Source: Erinaceus europaeus (lineage: Eukaryota; Chordata; Mammalia; Eulipotyphla; Erinaceidae). From it: a DNA stretch of 64,000 nt. The notes under the pieces were generated by a model. It saw only the letters and a program-made list of their open reading frames with translations, did not search any database and was not told the origin of the DNA. Below are positions 53,477-63,365 of this stretch, one piece after another. A program made the translations under genes and the position numbers. Position 1 is the stretch's first letter. Each line of letters opens with the position of its first letter. The DNA lies in contig NC_080164.1 of the NCBI RefSeq assembly GCF_950295315.1, positions 6,681,582-6,745,581 on the forward strand, written 5' to 3'.

Positions 53477-54190
53477 TAGCTTCCCTATTCTCTAGCCTTC
53501 TGGGAGTATGGACCCAAGGTCATTGTGGGATGCAGAAGGTGGGAGGTCTGGCTTCCGTAATTGCTTCCCCGCTGAACATGGGCATTGACAGGTCGATCCA
53601 TACTCCCAGCCTGTCTCTCTCTTTCCCTAGTGGGGAAGGGCTCTGGGGAAGCAGAGCTCCAGGACACACTGGTGGGGTTGTCTGTCCAGGGAAGTCTGGT
53701 CGGCATCCTGCTAGCATCTGGAACCTGGTGGCTGAAAAGAGAGTTAACATACAAAGCCAAACAAATTGCTGACCAATCATGGACCTAAAGGCTGGAATAG
53801 TGCAGTGAAGTGTTGGGGGGGGGGGGGGGGGTTGTCCACCATTTTATAGATAGCTAGTGGGCATATTTTAGTTATAGTTCAAAGGGCCTATAGCTATACT
53901 AGTATTTTGTTTTGTTTTTGTTTTTGTTTTTTTGCCTGAGCCTGAAATCTGATATGCAGGTAGATCCAAGTTATTGTCTGGGGAGATGATGTCATGGCTG
54001 GGAAAAGGACCAGAAAGCTGCATCAGGGGAGAGAGTATGGGAAAGGTATATAAATATTGTTGACTATAAACCCCATCAATTTGATGTGATCTGGGCCCCA
54101 TAATTAGCTTAGGAGCCTGTGTGACCTCTGCATCCCTCTAGATCTGAGCTCACATTCTGTGGTTATGAGTAGGACCATTCCATGCTGCCC
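53477..54190 (-). mobile_element. R-family repeat, antisense, body
   Basis: GGGAGTATGGACCCAAGG, GGATGCAGAAGGTGGGAGG, CTCCAGGACACACTGGTGGGG, GCATCTGGAACCTGGTGGCTG, then the distal part shared with 10.8-11.2 kb (CTGAAATCTGATATGCAGG, AGGAGCCTGTGTGACCTCTGC). A G17 run lies near 53815-53831. Confidence 0.8.
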
Positions 54191-54439
54191 CAGTATCCAA
54201 AAGGCAGACATTTTATAAGCAGACCCCATCGTGGTGGTGCTGCTGAGAGGAGAGGAAGGAAGCTTTTGCATTTTGCCACTAAGACCCAAGTGCCTGATAT
54301 TTTCTCCTTGAGAATTTCTTGTGATCAACCATCCTAATGATTGCCAAGTCCAGATCACAAGTGAAGACTGCAGACATGCAACTATCATGGCAGTTTTTGT
54401 TTCCCCAAAGAAGAAACCGTGGTTTTAAAAGCAAGTCAG
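54191..54439. other. Short intron segment
   Basis: May be the distal end of the R copy. Nothing else recognised. Confidence 0.35.
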
Positions 54440-54645
54440 GGGGCCAGGTGATGGTGCACCCGATTGAATGCTCACATTACAGTGCACAAGGACCTGGGTT
54501 CGAGCCCCTGGTCCCCACCTTGCGTGGGGGAAACTTCATGAGTGGTGAAGCAGGTCTGCAGTTGTCTCTCTATCTCTCTCTTCTCTATCTTCCCCTCCTC
54601 TCTCAATTTCTCTGTCTCTATCTAATACATTTTTAAAAAATTAAA
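54440..54645 (+). mobile_element. SINE type B
   Basis: GGGGGCCAGGTGATGGTGCACC head, GGGTTCGAGCCCC B box, GTGGGGGAAACTTCATGAGTGG body, CTATCTAATACATTT end. Confidence 0.88.
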
Positions 54646-54954
54646 GAATAACAAAATAAAAAGGAGGTTGGTCTTGGGGCAGAGCAAGTAACTGTAGGAG
54701 AAAGAGACTGTTCCCATCCTGGTCTTTCTTCCTTGGAAGCTTGATACCATTCCTATTTAGTTTAATCACCATGCCATTTAACTCCAAGAAACCCAGGGAC
54801 AAACAAACCTGGCAGTGTCCTGGAAAAAAAAAAAGAAAAGCTAACTGGATTTTTGGCATTTGTCTGAGTCCAGGACTAGTGTCATTTGGACCCCAGGGGT
54901 AGATTCAGGCTCAGTTAAAAGGTAGTCTGGTGATTGGCTTAAATAACTCAGGAA

Positions 54955-55178
54955 GGAGCCATGTGGTGGTGCACCTGGTTGAGCGCACATGTTGCAAAGC
55001 ACAAGGTTCAAGCCCCCGGTCCCCACCTGCAGGGGGCAAGTTTTGCGAGTGGTGAAGCAGGACTGCAGGTGTCTCTCTGTCTTTCTCCCTATCACCCCCT
55101 CCTCTCTCAATTTCTGGCTATCTCTATTCCATAAACAAATAAAGATTTTTAAAAAATGTTTAAAAAATAAATAAATAA
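54955..55178 (+). mobile_element. SINE type B
   Basis: AGGAGCCATGTGGTGGTGCACC head, GGTTCAAGCCCCC B box, GGGGGCAAGTTTTGCGAGTGG body, AAATAAATAAATAAAAATAA end. Confidence 0.88.
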
Positions 55179-55179
55179 A

Positions 55180-55795
55180 AATAAATCATGAAATTTGCAG
55201 TTTGACTGTGAGATTCATTCCAAGCTCTGTAAGGTTGGCCAGATCTCTGAATCTCCTATCCAAGTACCCTCCTTAGCTACTGAGATCAGATGAGATCAGG
55301 TGTTTTTCAGGGTGGCCTGGCCTTAGCCTCTGAATCCCAAGGACCTTACCTATAAGATGGAAATAATAATTCTTGTCCTGCCCGCTCACTGAGAGGAGAT
55401 TCAAAGGAAAAAAAATGGAACGTGGGGAGAATTTGTAATTCATAGCAAGTCCTTTTGCTGTTGTTCTTGACGATTTCACATTTACTCTCAGAGAACCATG
55501 ATGGGAAAACAGGTTCCAGCTCCATGCCAAAGCAGCACTGGACGGCAGCTGAGAGCTGACAGAGGCTCTCGTGCAGGGAAGAACACAGAACTCGCACCTA
55601 ATAGTCTGTGTCAAGAATGGGTTGGACACAGCCTCGTTGTGGGTGCAGCGAGAGCCCCCGCTCTGACTGCTGGGTAGAGTCGTCAAGGCAAGAAGAGTCC
55701 TTACCTTTTACATGTCCCCTTGACTGTGGTCCCTGCATACACTCTGTGTCAAGGACACTGTGGTTTTGTAACACAGTTCTGCAAGCTCTCTGAAG
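55180..55795. other. VSNL1 intron 2, no gene recognised
   Basis: The minus-strand frames 55273-55686 and 55346-55597 overlap each other and lack any family. A MIR-like patch is possible near 55225-55260. Confidence 0.4.
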
Positions 55796-56135
55796 GAGTA
55801 CATTATTACTATTATTATTATTATTATTACATTCGACAGTAAATACAATAGTTTGTACATGCATCACATTTCTCAGTTTTCCATATAACAATACAACCCC
55901 CACTAGGTCCTCTGTCATCCTTCTTGGACCTTTACTCTCTCTCCCACCCACCCATCTACCCACCCCAGAGTCTTTGACTTTGGTGCAATACGCCAATTCC
56001 AGTTCAGGTTCTACTTGTGTTTTGTCTTCTGATCTTGTTTTTCAACTTCTGCCTGAGAGTGAGATCATCCCATATTCATCCTTCTGTTTCTGACTTATTT
56101 CACTTCACGTGATTTCTTCAAGCTCCATATGATAG
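55796..56135 (-). mobile_element. L1 3' end, antisense
   Basis: (ATT)n tail, CATTCGACAGTAAATACAATAG, AACCCCCACTAGGTCC, GAGTCTTTGACTTTGGTGC, ATCATCCCATATTCATCC: reverse complement of the L1 end at 20890-21200. Confidence 0.9.
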
Positions 56136-56629
56136 GGGTGCTTAACCACACTCCCCTCACTCTCTCTACCATAGATACTTTGTCAGAATGTATGTAGTCA
56201 GAAGGTGGGGCATATGCTTGGTTCTATCATGTCCTTAACCAGAAGGTAACTCCTATGCTTTAAGGGTTGTTAAATAAATCTGCAGAGAGCTCTGGCTGTG
56301 TTTCCTCTTCAGCCCCCTGGGGGCATATAGGCTGAGCTCAGCTTCATTCAGAGGCTGCCGCCATGGAGATGAGCTGCTAGGAGCCCTCTGACCCGGCTCT
56401 GAGGACAGTCCATGCCTTTTTTACATGACACCAACCAGTGACTCGATCTTCAGCACCTGGGCATGAGGTAGGGGACACTTCAGAGGCCCAAACTCCCCCA
56501 ATCCCTTCAGTTCGACCAGCAAGAGCTGAATCTCTCATTAGATAGTTCATGGACAGAAGATGGAACAGGAATGGCTATTAGTGCTCCTGAGACTGTGATT
56601 GAAATCTGTTTTGAAAATAAAACTTTGGG
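56136..56629. other. VSNL1 intron 2, no feature recognised
   Basis: Nothing recognised. Confidence 0.45.
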
Positions 56630-56837
56630 ACCAGTTGGTGGTGCACCTGCTACAAGGCACAAGGACCCAGGTTCAAGCCCCTTGTCCTCACCTGCAGGAG
56701 GAAAACTTCACAAGTGGTGAAGCAGGTCTGCAGGTGTCTCTCTGTCTCTCCCTCTCTATATCCCCTTGACCCCCTCTCAATTTCTCTCTGTCTCTATCCA
56801 GTACATAAAGATAATAAAAAAATAAATAAATAAGAAA

Positions 56838-56878
<41 letters not shown>

Positions 56879-56885
56879 AAAAAAA
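56630..56885 (+). mobile_element. SINE type B with GAAA tail
   Basis: GGGACCAGTTGGTGGTGCACC head, CAGGTTCAAGCCCC B box, AGGAGGAAAACTTCACAAGTGG body, AATAAATAAATAAG then (GAAA)n at 56833-56880. Confidence 0.9.
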
Positions 56886-58393
56886 CTTGGCTCATTAAAA
56901 AGATTTGTGGGTGATCTGTTTTCAGGGATTCATTCTGATCCTTCATAAGAGGTAATTAGAAATGTGTCTTATTAAAAATTTGCTGGGGAGAGCTGTATAA
57001 AGCAGCATTTCCATTCCTCAGGGAACGAGACATTACATAAGACACAAAATGCCATCCAGATTGGGCTGCCGAGGACGTTGCAATTTTTAGTGAGAACCTG
57101 GGAATTCATTTCCATTTGGAATGTTTGCCAACACCATGGAGGCTTCACTTCAACTTGAATTAATGTGGAAAACAAGAACTGGGGTCTGAAGTCTAGAGGA
57201 GGAAGGAGAATGATAGTTACAGTGGTAGGAAAATGGGTTTTTATGTGAGGCTCCAAGGTGTTTTACTGGGATGGACAGAGATGGTGTCGGGATTAGCTAG
57301 ATTCCCATGGGCTGTGGAGATGACATCTGTCCCAGAGAAGGGCAAGTGATAACCTCTTCCTGTCTGAAAAGGTGTGAAATTATTTTAGATGACTGTCACA
57401 CCTAGGTGTTTTTTGCTTTCCTGTGATGGGCCAAGTGTCAGTTAGGAAGATATCAATGGCCTTTCAAGTGAGATCTTCAAAGGAAGCCTCTGAGGTGATG
57501 CCTCCCCTTCTCTGGTCACAGAATAAAGTTGGAAAGAGCCTTTTAAAGGTTTTGGTCCGTTCACTTTCTCACCTCTCCCACCCCTCACCCCAATTACAAT
57601 GGAATTTGAAGTATCCTCTTCACATTCTTTTGAAACCCTTAGATTTCAAGACAGGGATGAAGCCCATTCTCCAGTGAACATTAGAGTCTAGGTGCTCAAC
57701 TGCAGCCTTAATAGGAGGTTTGAAGCCGGAAGAACCTGCGCTTCAGTTAGCAACTCTGCTTGGATGATTCCTCTGTGTGAGACTCACAGAGCAGAGGAGG
57801 CTGTGCGTGAAGTTGCTGCCATGAAGGCAGTTGGCTCACCCCAAGTTGGAATCCAGACTCTGTCCCTGAAAGCTGTCAGCTCTTGGCCAGGGCCTCCACT
57901 TCTCTTATCTCTAGCGGTACAGCTGCTCCATATCTACCTTCCAAGTGCCCGCTATTGAAGGTGCTCAGGTAGTACACAGGTCTCTCTGTCACTAGGACCC
58001 GGGGACTGCTGACAGGTAGGCCTTGTCGCCACAGCTGTGCCAAAGGGCTCTTCAGGGCGACAGTCTCTGTGCAGCTTCAGACTCCATCTGTTTCTGAGGG
58101 CTGTCCTTCCTCTAAGGAGGAGGACTGTGGCGGCTTTCAATTCTGTGTGATTGTCTTTCCTGACACCACGTCAGGCCAGTACAGCCGCCACTGCTCCTGT
58201 GTGAAAAGAATGAATGGGAAAGGAGGGAGAGGATGCCTGTCACAGGTGTGGCCCTGGCAGGGATCCTCAGTGACGGGCTCAGGCGTTGAGCCAAGCAGAG
58301 AGAGAAGCCTTCCCCTCCTGCGCTTCAGTCTGACAGTAACAGCCCAGAAGTGTCACAGGGAGTTGTGGAGGAAAGCTCTGAAAGGACAGAATT
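56886..58393. other. VSNL1 intron 2, mostly unique
   Basis: No repeat head. A MIR-like patch at 57845-57915 (GCTGTCAGCTCTTGGCCAGGG). 56985-57180 is low in repeats and could be tested for conservation. Confidence 0.45.
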
Positions 58394-58530
58394 CCTTTCA
58401 ACAAGGTTCCCAGAATGGGATTAGCGTGTGTGCACAGCTGCCACTGAGGGCTAACTGCACCTTTCAACAAAGTTCCCAGAATGGGATTAGCGTGTGTGCA
58501 CAGCCCCCACTGAGGGCTAACTGCACCTTA
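58394..58530 (+). repeat. 66-bp tandem duplication (two copies)
   Basis: CCTTTCAACAAGGTTCCCAG at 58394 recurs at 58460 with few changes. The unit ends CTGAGGGCTAACTGCA. 66 is a multiple of 3, so overlapping frames show a 22-residue repeat. Confidence 0.95.
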
Positions 58531-58555
58531 CGTCTCTCAAGATTAAATCACATGG

Positions 58556-58741
58556 GGGCCAGACAGTGGCTCACCTGGTTAAGCACTCACATTACATTGC
58601 ACATGGACTCAGGTTCAAGCCCCTGGTCCCCATCTGCAGGGGGAAGGCTCCATGAGGAGTGAAGCAGAGCTGCAGGTGTCTCTCTGTCTCTCTCTCCCTC
58701 TATATATTCCTCATCCCTCTCTCAATCCAATAATAAATAAA
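58556..58741 (+). mobile_element. SINE type B
   Basis: GGGGCCAGACAGTGGCTCACC head, CAGGTTCAAGCCCC B box, CAATAATAAATAAAAAG. Flanks AGATTAAATCACATGG / AGATTAAGTCAAATGG. Confidence 0.9.
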
Positions 58742-58885
58742 AAGATTAAGTCAAATGGTGACAAGGTACACCGATGAACAGTAGCTCCGTGAAAAGACAT
58801 GACAACTGAATACTTCTTGGCCCAGCGCTCTGCAGTAGTAGCTTGTTTCATCTTCACAAGTTGTGAGGTACAAAAGTGCACGTAC

Positions 58886-59178
58886 GGGAGTCGGACGGTA
58901 GCGCAGCGGGTTAAGCGCATGTGGCGCAAAGCGCAAGGACCGGCGTAAGGATCCCGGTTCAAGCCTCTGGCTCCCCACCTGCAGGGGCGTCACTTCACAG
59001 GCGGTGAAGCAGGTCTGCAGGTGTCTATCTTTCTCTCCCCCTCTCTGTCTTCCCCTCCTCTCTCCATTTCTCTCTGTCGCATCTAACAACGACAACATCA
59101 ACAACAGTAATAACTACAACAACAATGAAAAACAACAAGGGCAACAAAAAGGGAAAATAAACAAATATAAAAAAAAAA
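58886..59178 (+). mobile_element. SINE type A, full length, close to consensus
   Basis: GGGAGTCGGACGGTAGCGCAG head with box A-like TAGCGCAGCGG, CGGTTCAAGCCTC B box, complete body, CAACAA tail and A-rich end. It looks like one of the youngest copies here. Confidence 0.93.
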
Positions 59179-59277
59179 TTTTATAGGCTCCGATACTATT
59201 GGAGCCTAGGCAGCTGGGCTCTGTTACTCTGTAATAGATGGAAATCTCAGGTGACCCTGTGAGACTTTACTTTTCCA

Positions 59278-59666
59278 TATGGGTTATCCCTGGGGCTCAG
59301 TGCCTGCATGACAAATCCACCATTCCTGGCAGCCATTTTCTTCTTCGTGTTTGTTTGTTTTCTTTTGTTTTGTTAATTTTTGTTCATATTTATTTATTCC
59401 TTTTTGTTGCCCTTGTTGTTTTATTATTATAGTTATTATTGTTGTTGTTGTTAATATCGTTGTTGTTGGATAGGACAGAGAGAAATGGAGAGAGGAGGGG
59501 AAGACAGAGAGGGGGAGAGAAAGATAGACACCTGCAGACCTGCTTCACCACCTGTGAAGCGACTCCCCTGCAGGTGGGGAGCTGAGGCCTCAAACTGGGA
59601 TCCTTAAGCCGGTCCTTGCGCTTTGTGCCACCTGTGCTTACCCCGCTGCACTACTGCCTAACTCCT
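59278..59666 (-). mobile_element. SINE type A, antisense, with tail module
   Basis: TTATCCCTGGGGCTCAGTGCC module, CATTCCTGGCAGCC, TTGTTGTTGGATAGGACAG, CCCCTGCAGGTGGGGAGC, ending CACTACTGCCTAACTCC. Confidence 0.9.
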
Positions 59667-59880
59667 TGTCTTGTTTTGGTTTACAAAGACCCAGAGAAAT
59701 GGAGAGGGAAGTGGGAGATAGAGAGGGAGAGAAACAGAGAGACACTGACCAGTAGCCCTGCTTCGCAGTTCGTAAACCTTTCCCCTGCAGTCAGGGACCT
59801 GGGACTTGAACGTGGGTCTTTGCTCATGCTAATGTGTCCTCTCTACTTTGTGCACTGCCACCCTGTTGCTCTGTACATTT
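59667..59880 (-). mobile_element. SINE type B, antisense
   Basis: AGACCCAGAGAAATGGAG, CTTTCCCCTGCAGTCAGGGACC, ending GCACTGCCACCCTG. Directly adjoins the previous SINE. Confidence 0.78.
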
Positions 59881-59897
59881 TAATTAGAAACAAGTAG

Positions 59898-60085
59898 GTA
59901 CTAGGAGGTAGCTCACCCACTACAGTGCACATCATACCATGCGTGAGGACCTGGGTTTGAGTCCTGGCACCGCATGGGAGCACCATGAATGTCTCCAGGG
60001 AAGCCAATGGCTGATGGATGATGGTGTCTCTTTTCTGTCTATATCTTTCTCCTCTTTTCTCCTTTCCCCTCCCCTTAAAAAGAAT
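59898..60085 (+). mobile_element. SINE type B-like, diverged
   Basis: TACTAGGAGGTAGCTCACCC head, GGGTTTGAGTCCTGG B box, GCATGGGAGCACCATG, TTTTCTGTCTATATC body. Confidence 0.7.
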
Positions 60086-60095
60086 GAATCATATA

Positions 60096-60175
60096 AAGTC
60101 GGGGCAAAGACACTGCTCAGCATGTGTAAGGCCCTGGGTTCATTCCCCAGGGTCACATCAAACAAAAAAAAGATA
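60096..60175 (+). mobile_element. Short tRNA-like SINE monomer with A tail
   Basis: GTCGGGGCAAAGACACTGCTC, GCATGTGTAAGGCCCTGGG, GTTCATTCCCCAGGG then A-rich. About 75 bp, with head and tail only and no CT-rich body, unlike the other groups. Confidence 0.55.
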
Positions 60176-60249
60176 AAGAAAATTAAAATCCATGACCAGT
60201 GTGGGTCCATATAACTTCCTGGTGGATCTAGATAAGTGGGAAGAATAAG

Positions 60250-60370
60250 GAGTCAGACAGAGTCAAGTCCAAGTCCTGCCTTTGCCACTACCTACCGTTG
60301 GGCCATCAGTGGGGCCCTTCACTGTCTGCAGGCATTACCTCAACAGGGTAGCAAAATGCCTGCCTTGCCT
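60250..60370 (+). mobile_element. MIR relic
   Basis: AGTCCTGCCTTTGCCACTACC, TTGGGCCATCAGTGGGGCCC, CTTCACTGTCTGC follow MIR in order. Confidence 0.5.
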
Positions 60371-61698
60371 GCCAGCCAGGGGCATAAGGACTTCTAGGAC
60401 GAGAGGGTCCTGCCGTCAGTGCTGATGTTAGTTGAGTAGACAACCAGAATAGATTGACTAGGATGATGAGGTCAGAAAAGCCCACCTACAATGAGGAATT
60501 CTATTAGTTGACTACAGGTTATGAGATGATTTCACTCAATGCGTGGCACTTACCTGAGACAGAGGGGTGACCTGACTTAATGAGATGACGTAAAGCCTTG
60601 GTTCCCACTCAGTGGGCATCCCTGCTTCTCATGCCATCCTCTCTGCCCTAAGCCCACCTCCTAGTGCAGAAGGTAACGTTTTAAGCACCTGCTTTCCTGG
60701 TCTTCCTTGCGTCTAGGATAGGGACTTGTAATCCAGCCCTGATCGAGTGAGATCCGAGAATAGCACTAACAGGCTGGGGAAGCTTCTGGAAAAAGGTTTA
60801 CTTTGTTCATAGGATGATTAATATGTTGGTATTCACGATCTCTGCACATGCCTCTTGCAGCTCTCAAGCTGACAGAAAGTAAGGCCTGGGTGAGGATGTC
60901 CCTGAGCCAAAGTAGTCCTGAAACAATATCTGAACCCCATGCTGTGTGAGGCCATCAACTGTCTGTAGTTCAGGTCTCACCTTTATTTGATCTTCTGCTT
61001 CCTGCTTAATTAACACAAAGGAAAATGGAGCTGAGAGTCACAAGCAGTAGCTAACAAAGTTAGCCAGATACAACCATCCGAGTCACAGGGTGTCAACTTC
61101 TTCTAGAATCTGGTATACTCTTCCCCCACCCCCACCTCCCTCTCAGAACATTTCTGAGACCACCACGGGGAACTTTTTATTTTAAAGTCTTCCCTCCTAT
61201 TTTTGTTTTGGAGATATGGACATGAATGGGGGGAGGGAATGGCACAGAGAGAGAGAGGGAAATGAGATGAGATGTATGTCCACGGCCAGAGAAAAGTTCA
61301 GTATGTCTCAACAGAGGGCAGGGGGCGAGTGGGAGAAGCTGGATGGAAGATACAAAGGCGTGAATTCAGTTTCTTCCTCTGAAAACGGAAAGAACCATAT
61401 GGCCTCTTAGTTCCTCTCTACCCTGAAGATACTAGAACTCAAACAGAGCTGCTATAAACCACTTGATACTCTTCCTATCCATCCACTGACAGAAAGAGGC
61501 AGTGCCTTCTTCTCATTGCTGTTATCTCTAATACCCATAGAAATTAATTGGTTGACAGAACAAATTAATAAAGAAAGAACTTACTCTTACAGCTTAACCC
61601 AAATTCCATGTGGAAAAATAAGTGAAAGGAATGAAGCATTTTGTGGTGTGTCATCTGGAATCATAAACCTCCAGGGAATCAAAAGGAACCACTTGGAT

Positions 61699-61729
<31 letters not shown>

Positions 61730-62420
61730 AATAGGCAGGACAGCATCACATGAGCAACTAATTTTCTTATGAATCCGTGAGATACGTGCCAGCAAAAGAA
61801 GAGTAGTCAATGAACTTCCGTAAACACCATTTTCCCCAAAGAGGAGACGTGGAAGGCTAACATGGAAAACTCAGGATGTCTGATACGTAAAAGCGATCCA
61901 TCAGTGGATTGGACATTAGGCTGTTTGTGTCTGAGTCTGTGACGAGATTGTCCGAAGAACATGTGAAGACCCATTGCAGAAGGAGCATCAGGAAGCCCGC
62001 GAGGCCACAGAGGTGGGCTCTGAAAATAGGTAGCTGCTTTCTAAGTCAATCTCCCTAAGAGTCAAGGTAGGACTTATTTTTATCCGTTATTTAAAAAAAA
62101 AAAAAAGTGACCTGCCTATCGGTGGCACGCTAAGTAATGACATCGTGTTAGAGCTAATATGTTGTGGCTTCAAGGCTTGGCCCCAGTCAAATCTCTTGCA
62201 GACTCCGAAGCTGCTGCCTAGAGACAGGTTTCCAGATGACACCGCTGGGTTGCCAGGGTAACCCGCTAGAGGAGAGATTACATAAAACAGGACCCACTGA
62301 CAAAGGATGTCCTGAAGTCAAAGGAGTAAAAGGAGTTTGAGGCTGTTGTCCCTGCAGTCTTGGGACTGAGGGTGTGGCCAGGGCATTTGGAAGTGGGTGG
62401 CATTAGAGGGGCACTCCATA
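60371..62420. other. VSNL1 intron 2, mostly unique
   Basis: Two kilobases with no SINE head, the longest such stretch on this side. An A27 run lies at about 61699-61725. No coding family seen. Confidence 0.45.
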
Positions 62421-62423
62421 GAG

Positions 62424-62605
62424 AGGCCAGATGGTGGTGCACCTTGTTAAGCACATATATCACCGTACAGAGGGACCCAGGTTCAAGTCCCCACTCCCCA
62501 CTTGCGGGGTGGTGGGGGGAGGGCATGCTTCATGAGCTGTCTGTCTTTCTCTCTCCTTCTCTGGATTCATAGTACCCCAGCAATAACCCTGGTGTCAATT
62601 AAAAA
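62424..62605 (+). mobile_element. SINE type B, body deleted
   Basis: AGAGGCCAGATGGTGGTGCACC head, CAGGTTCAAGTCCCC B box, CTTCATGAGCTGTCTGTC, tail module AGTACCCCAGCAATAACCC. Confidence 0.8.
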
Positions 62606-62721
62606 AAAATTAAAAGAGAGAGACCTGGATAGAGAAATCTTAGTGATCAGACTGGCAAACAGTACTGGATAAGTAGTGTTTCTAGTTGACCAGCTGATAA
62701 AGAATTAATATTGCAGGGAGG

Positions 62722-62965
62722 CGGGTGGGAGTGGTGGGAGGAGACTATAGCAGGGCCACATCTGGCTGAGTGCACGTGTCACCGTGTCACCGTGTCACCA
62801 TGCGAAGGGCCTAGGCTCAAGCCCTCACTCCCCTCCTGCAAGGCTCAAGCCCTCACTCCCCACCTGCAAGGGAAAGCTTCATGGCTGGAGGTGTCTCTCT
62901 TTTCTGTCCCTCTCTACCTCACCCCTCCCGTCTCAATTTTTCTCTGTCCTATCAAATGAAAAAAA
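62722..62965 (+). mobile_element. SINE type B with internal duplications
   Basis: GCCACATCTGGCTGAGTGCACG head, GTGTCACC repeated three times (62776-62801), and a repeated GGCTCAAGCCCTCACTCCCC at about 62813 and 62842. Confidence 0.8.
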
Positions 62966-62984
62966 AAAATTTCATAAAAAGAAA

Positions 62985-63196
62985 AAATGGTCAGAAGAGA
63001 AAACACAAGTAGAGCCTGAACTGGAGTTGGCGTATTGCACCAAAGTAAAAGACTCTGGGGTGGGTGGGGTGGAGAGTACAGGTCCAAAAAGGATGACAGA
63101 GGACCTAGTGGGGGTTGTATTGTTATATGGGAAACTGGGAAAAGTTATGCATGTATTTACTGTTGAATGTAAAACATTAATTCCCCAATAAAGAAA
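62985..63196 (+). mobile_element. L1 3' end, sense
   Basis: GAGCCTGAACTGGAGTTGGCG, CACCAAAGTAAAAGACTC, AGGATGACAGAGGACCTAG, CATTAATTCCCCAATAAAG. Confidence 0.9.
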
Positions 63197-63201
63197 TTAA
63201 A

Positions 63202-63215
63202 AAAGAAAGAAAGAG

Positions 63216-63258
<43 letters not shown>
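63202..63258 (+). repeat. (GAAA)n microsatellite at the L1 tail
   Basis: GAAA units after the L1 end. Confidence 0.95.
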
Positions 63259-63326
63259 AGGGAAAAAATGGCTATAGAGGGCGATGCAGTTGTCATGCAG
63301 GCACTAAGTCCCAGGGATAACCCTGG
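63259..63326 (+). mobile_element. SINE tail module
   Basis: AAAAAATGGCTATAGAGGGCG, CATGCAGGCACTAAGTCCCAGG, GATAACCCTGGTGGC. This may be the end of the SINE begun at 62722, with the L1 tail inserted in it. Confidence 0.65.
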
Positions 63327-63334
63327 TGGCAATA

Positions 63335-63365
<31 letters not shown>
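63327..63365 (+). repeat. (AAT)n microsatellite
   Basis: About 12 AAT units. Confidence 0.95.

Noticed and set aside
58069..58662. 197-codon open frame with a 22-residue repeat
   Set aside because: The repeat follows from the 66-bp duplication, the frame runs into a SINE for its end, and no family or splice context is seen.
58886..58990. tRNA gene candidates from A and B box matches
   Set aside because: All such matches are SINE heads continued by the CT-rich SINE body, without acceptor-stem pairing or a terminator of a true tRNA gene.
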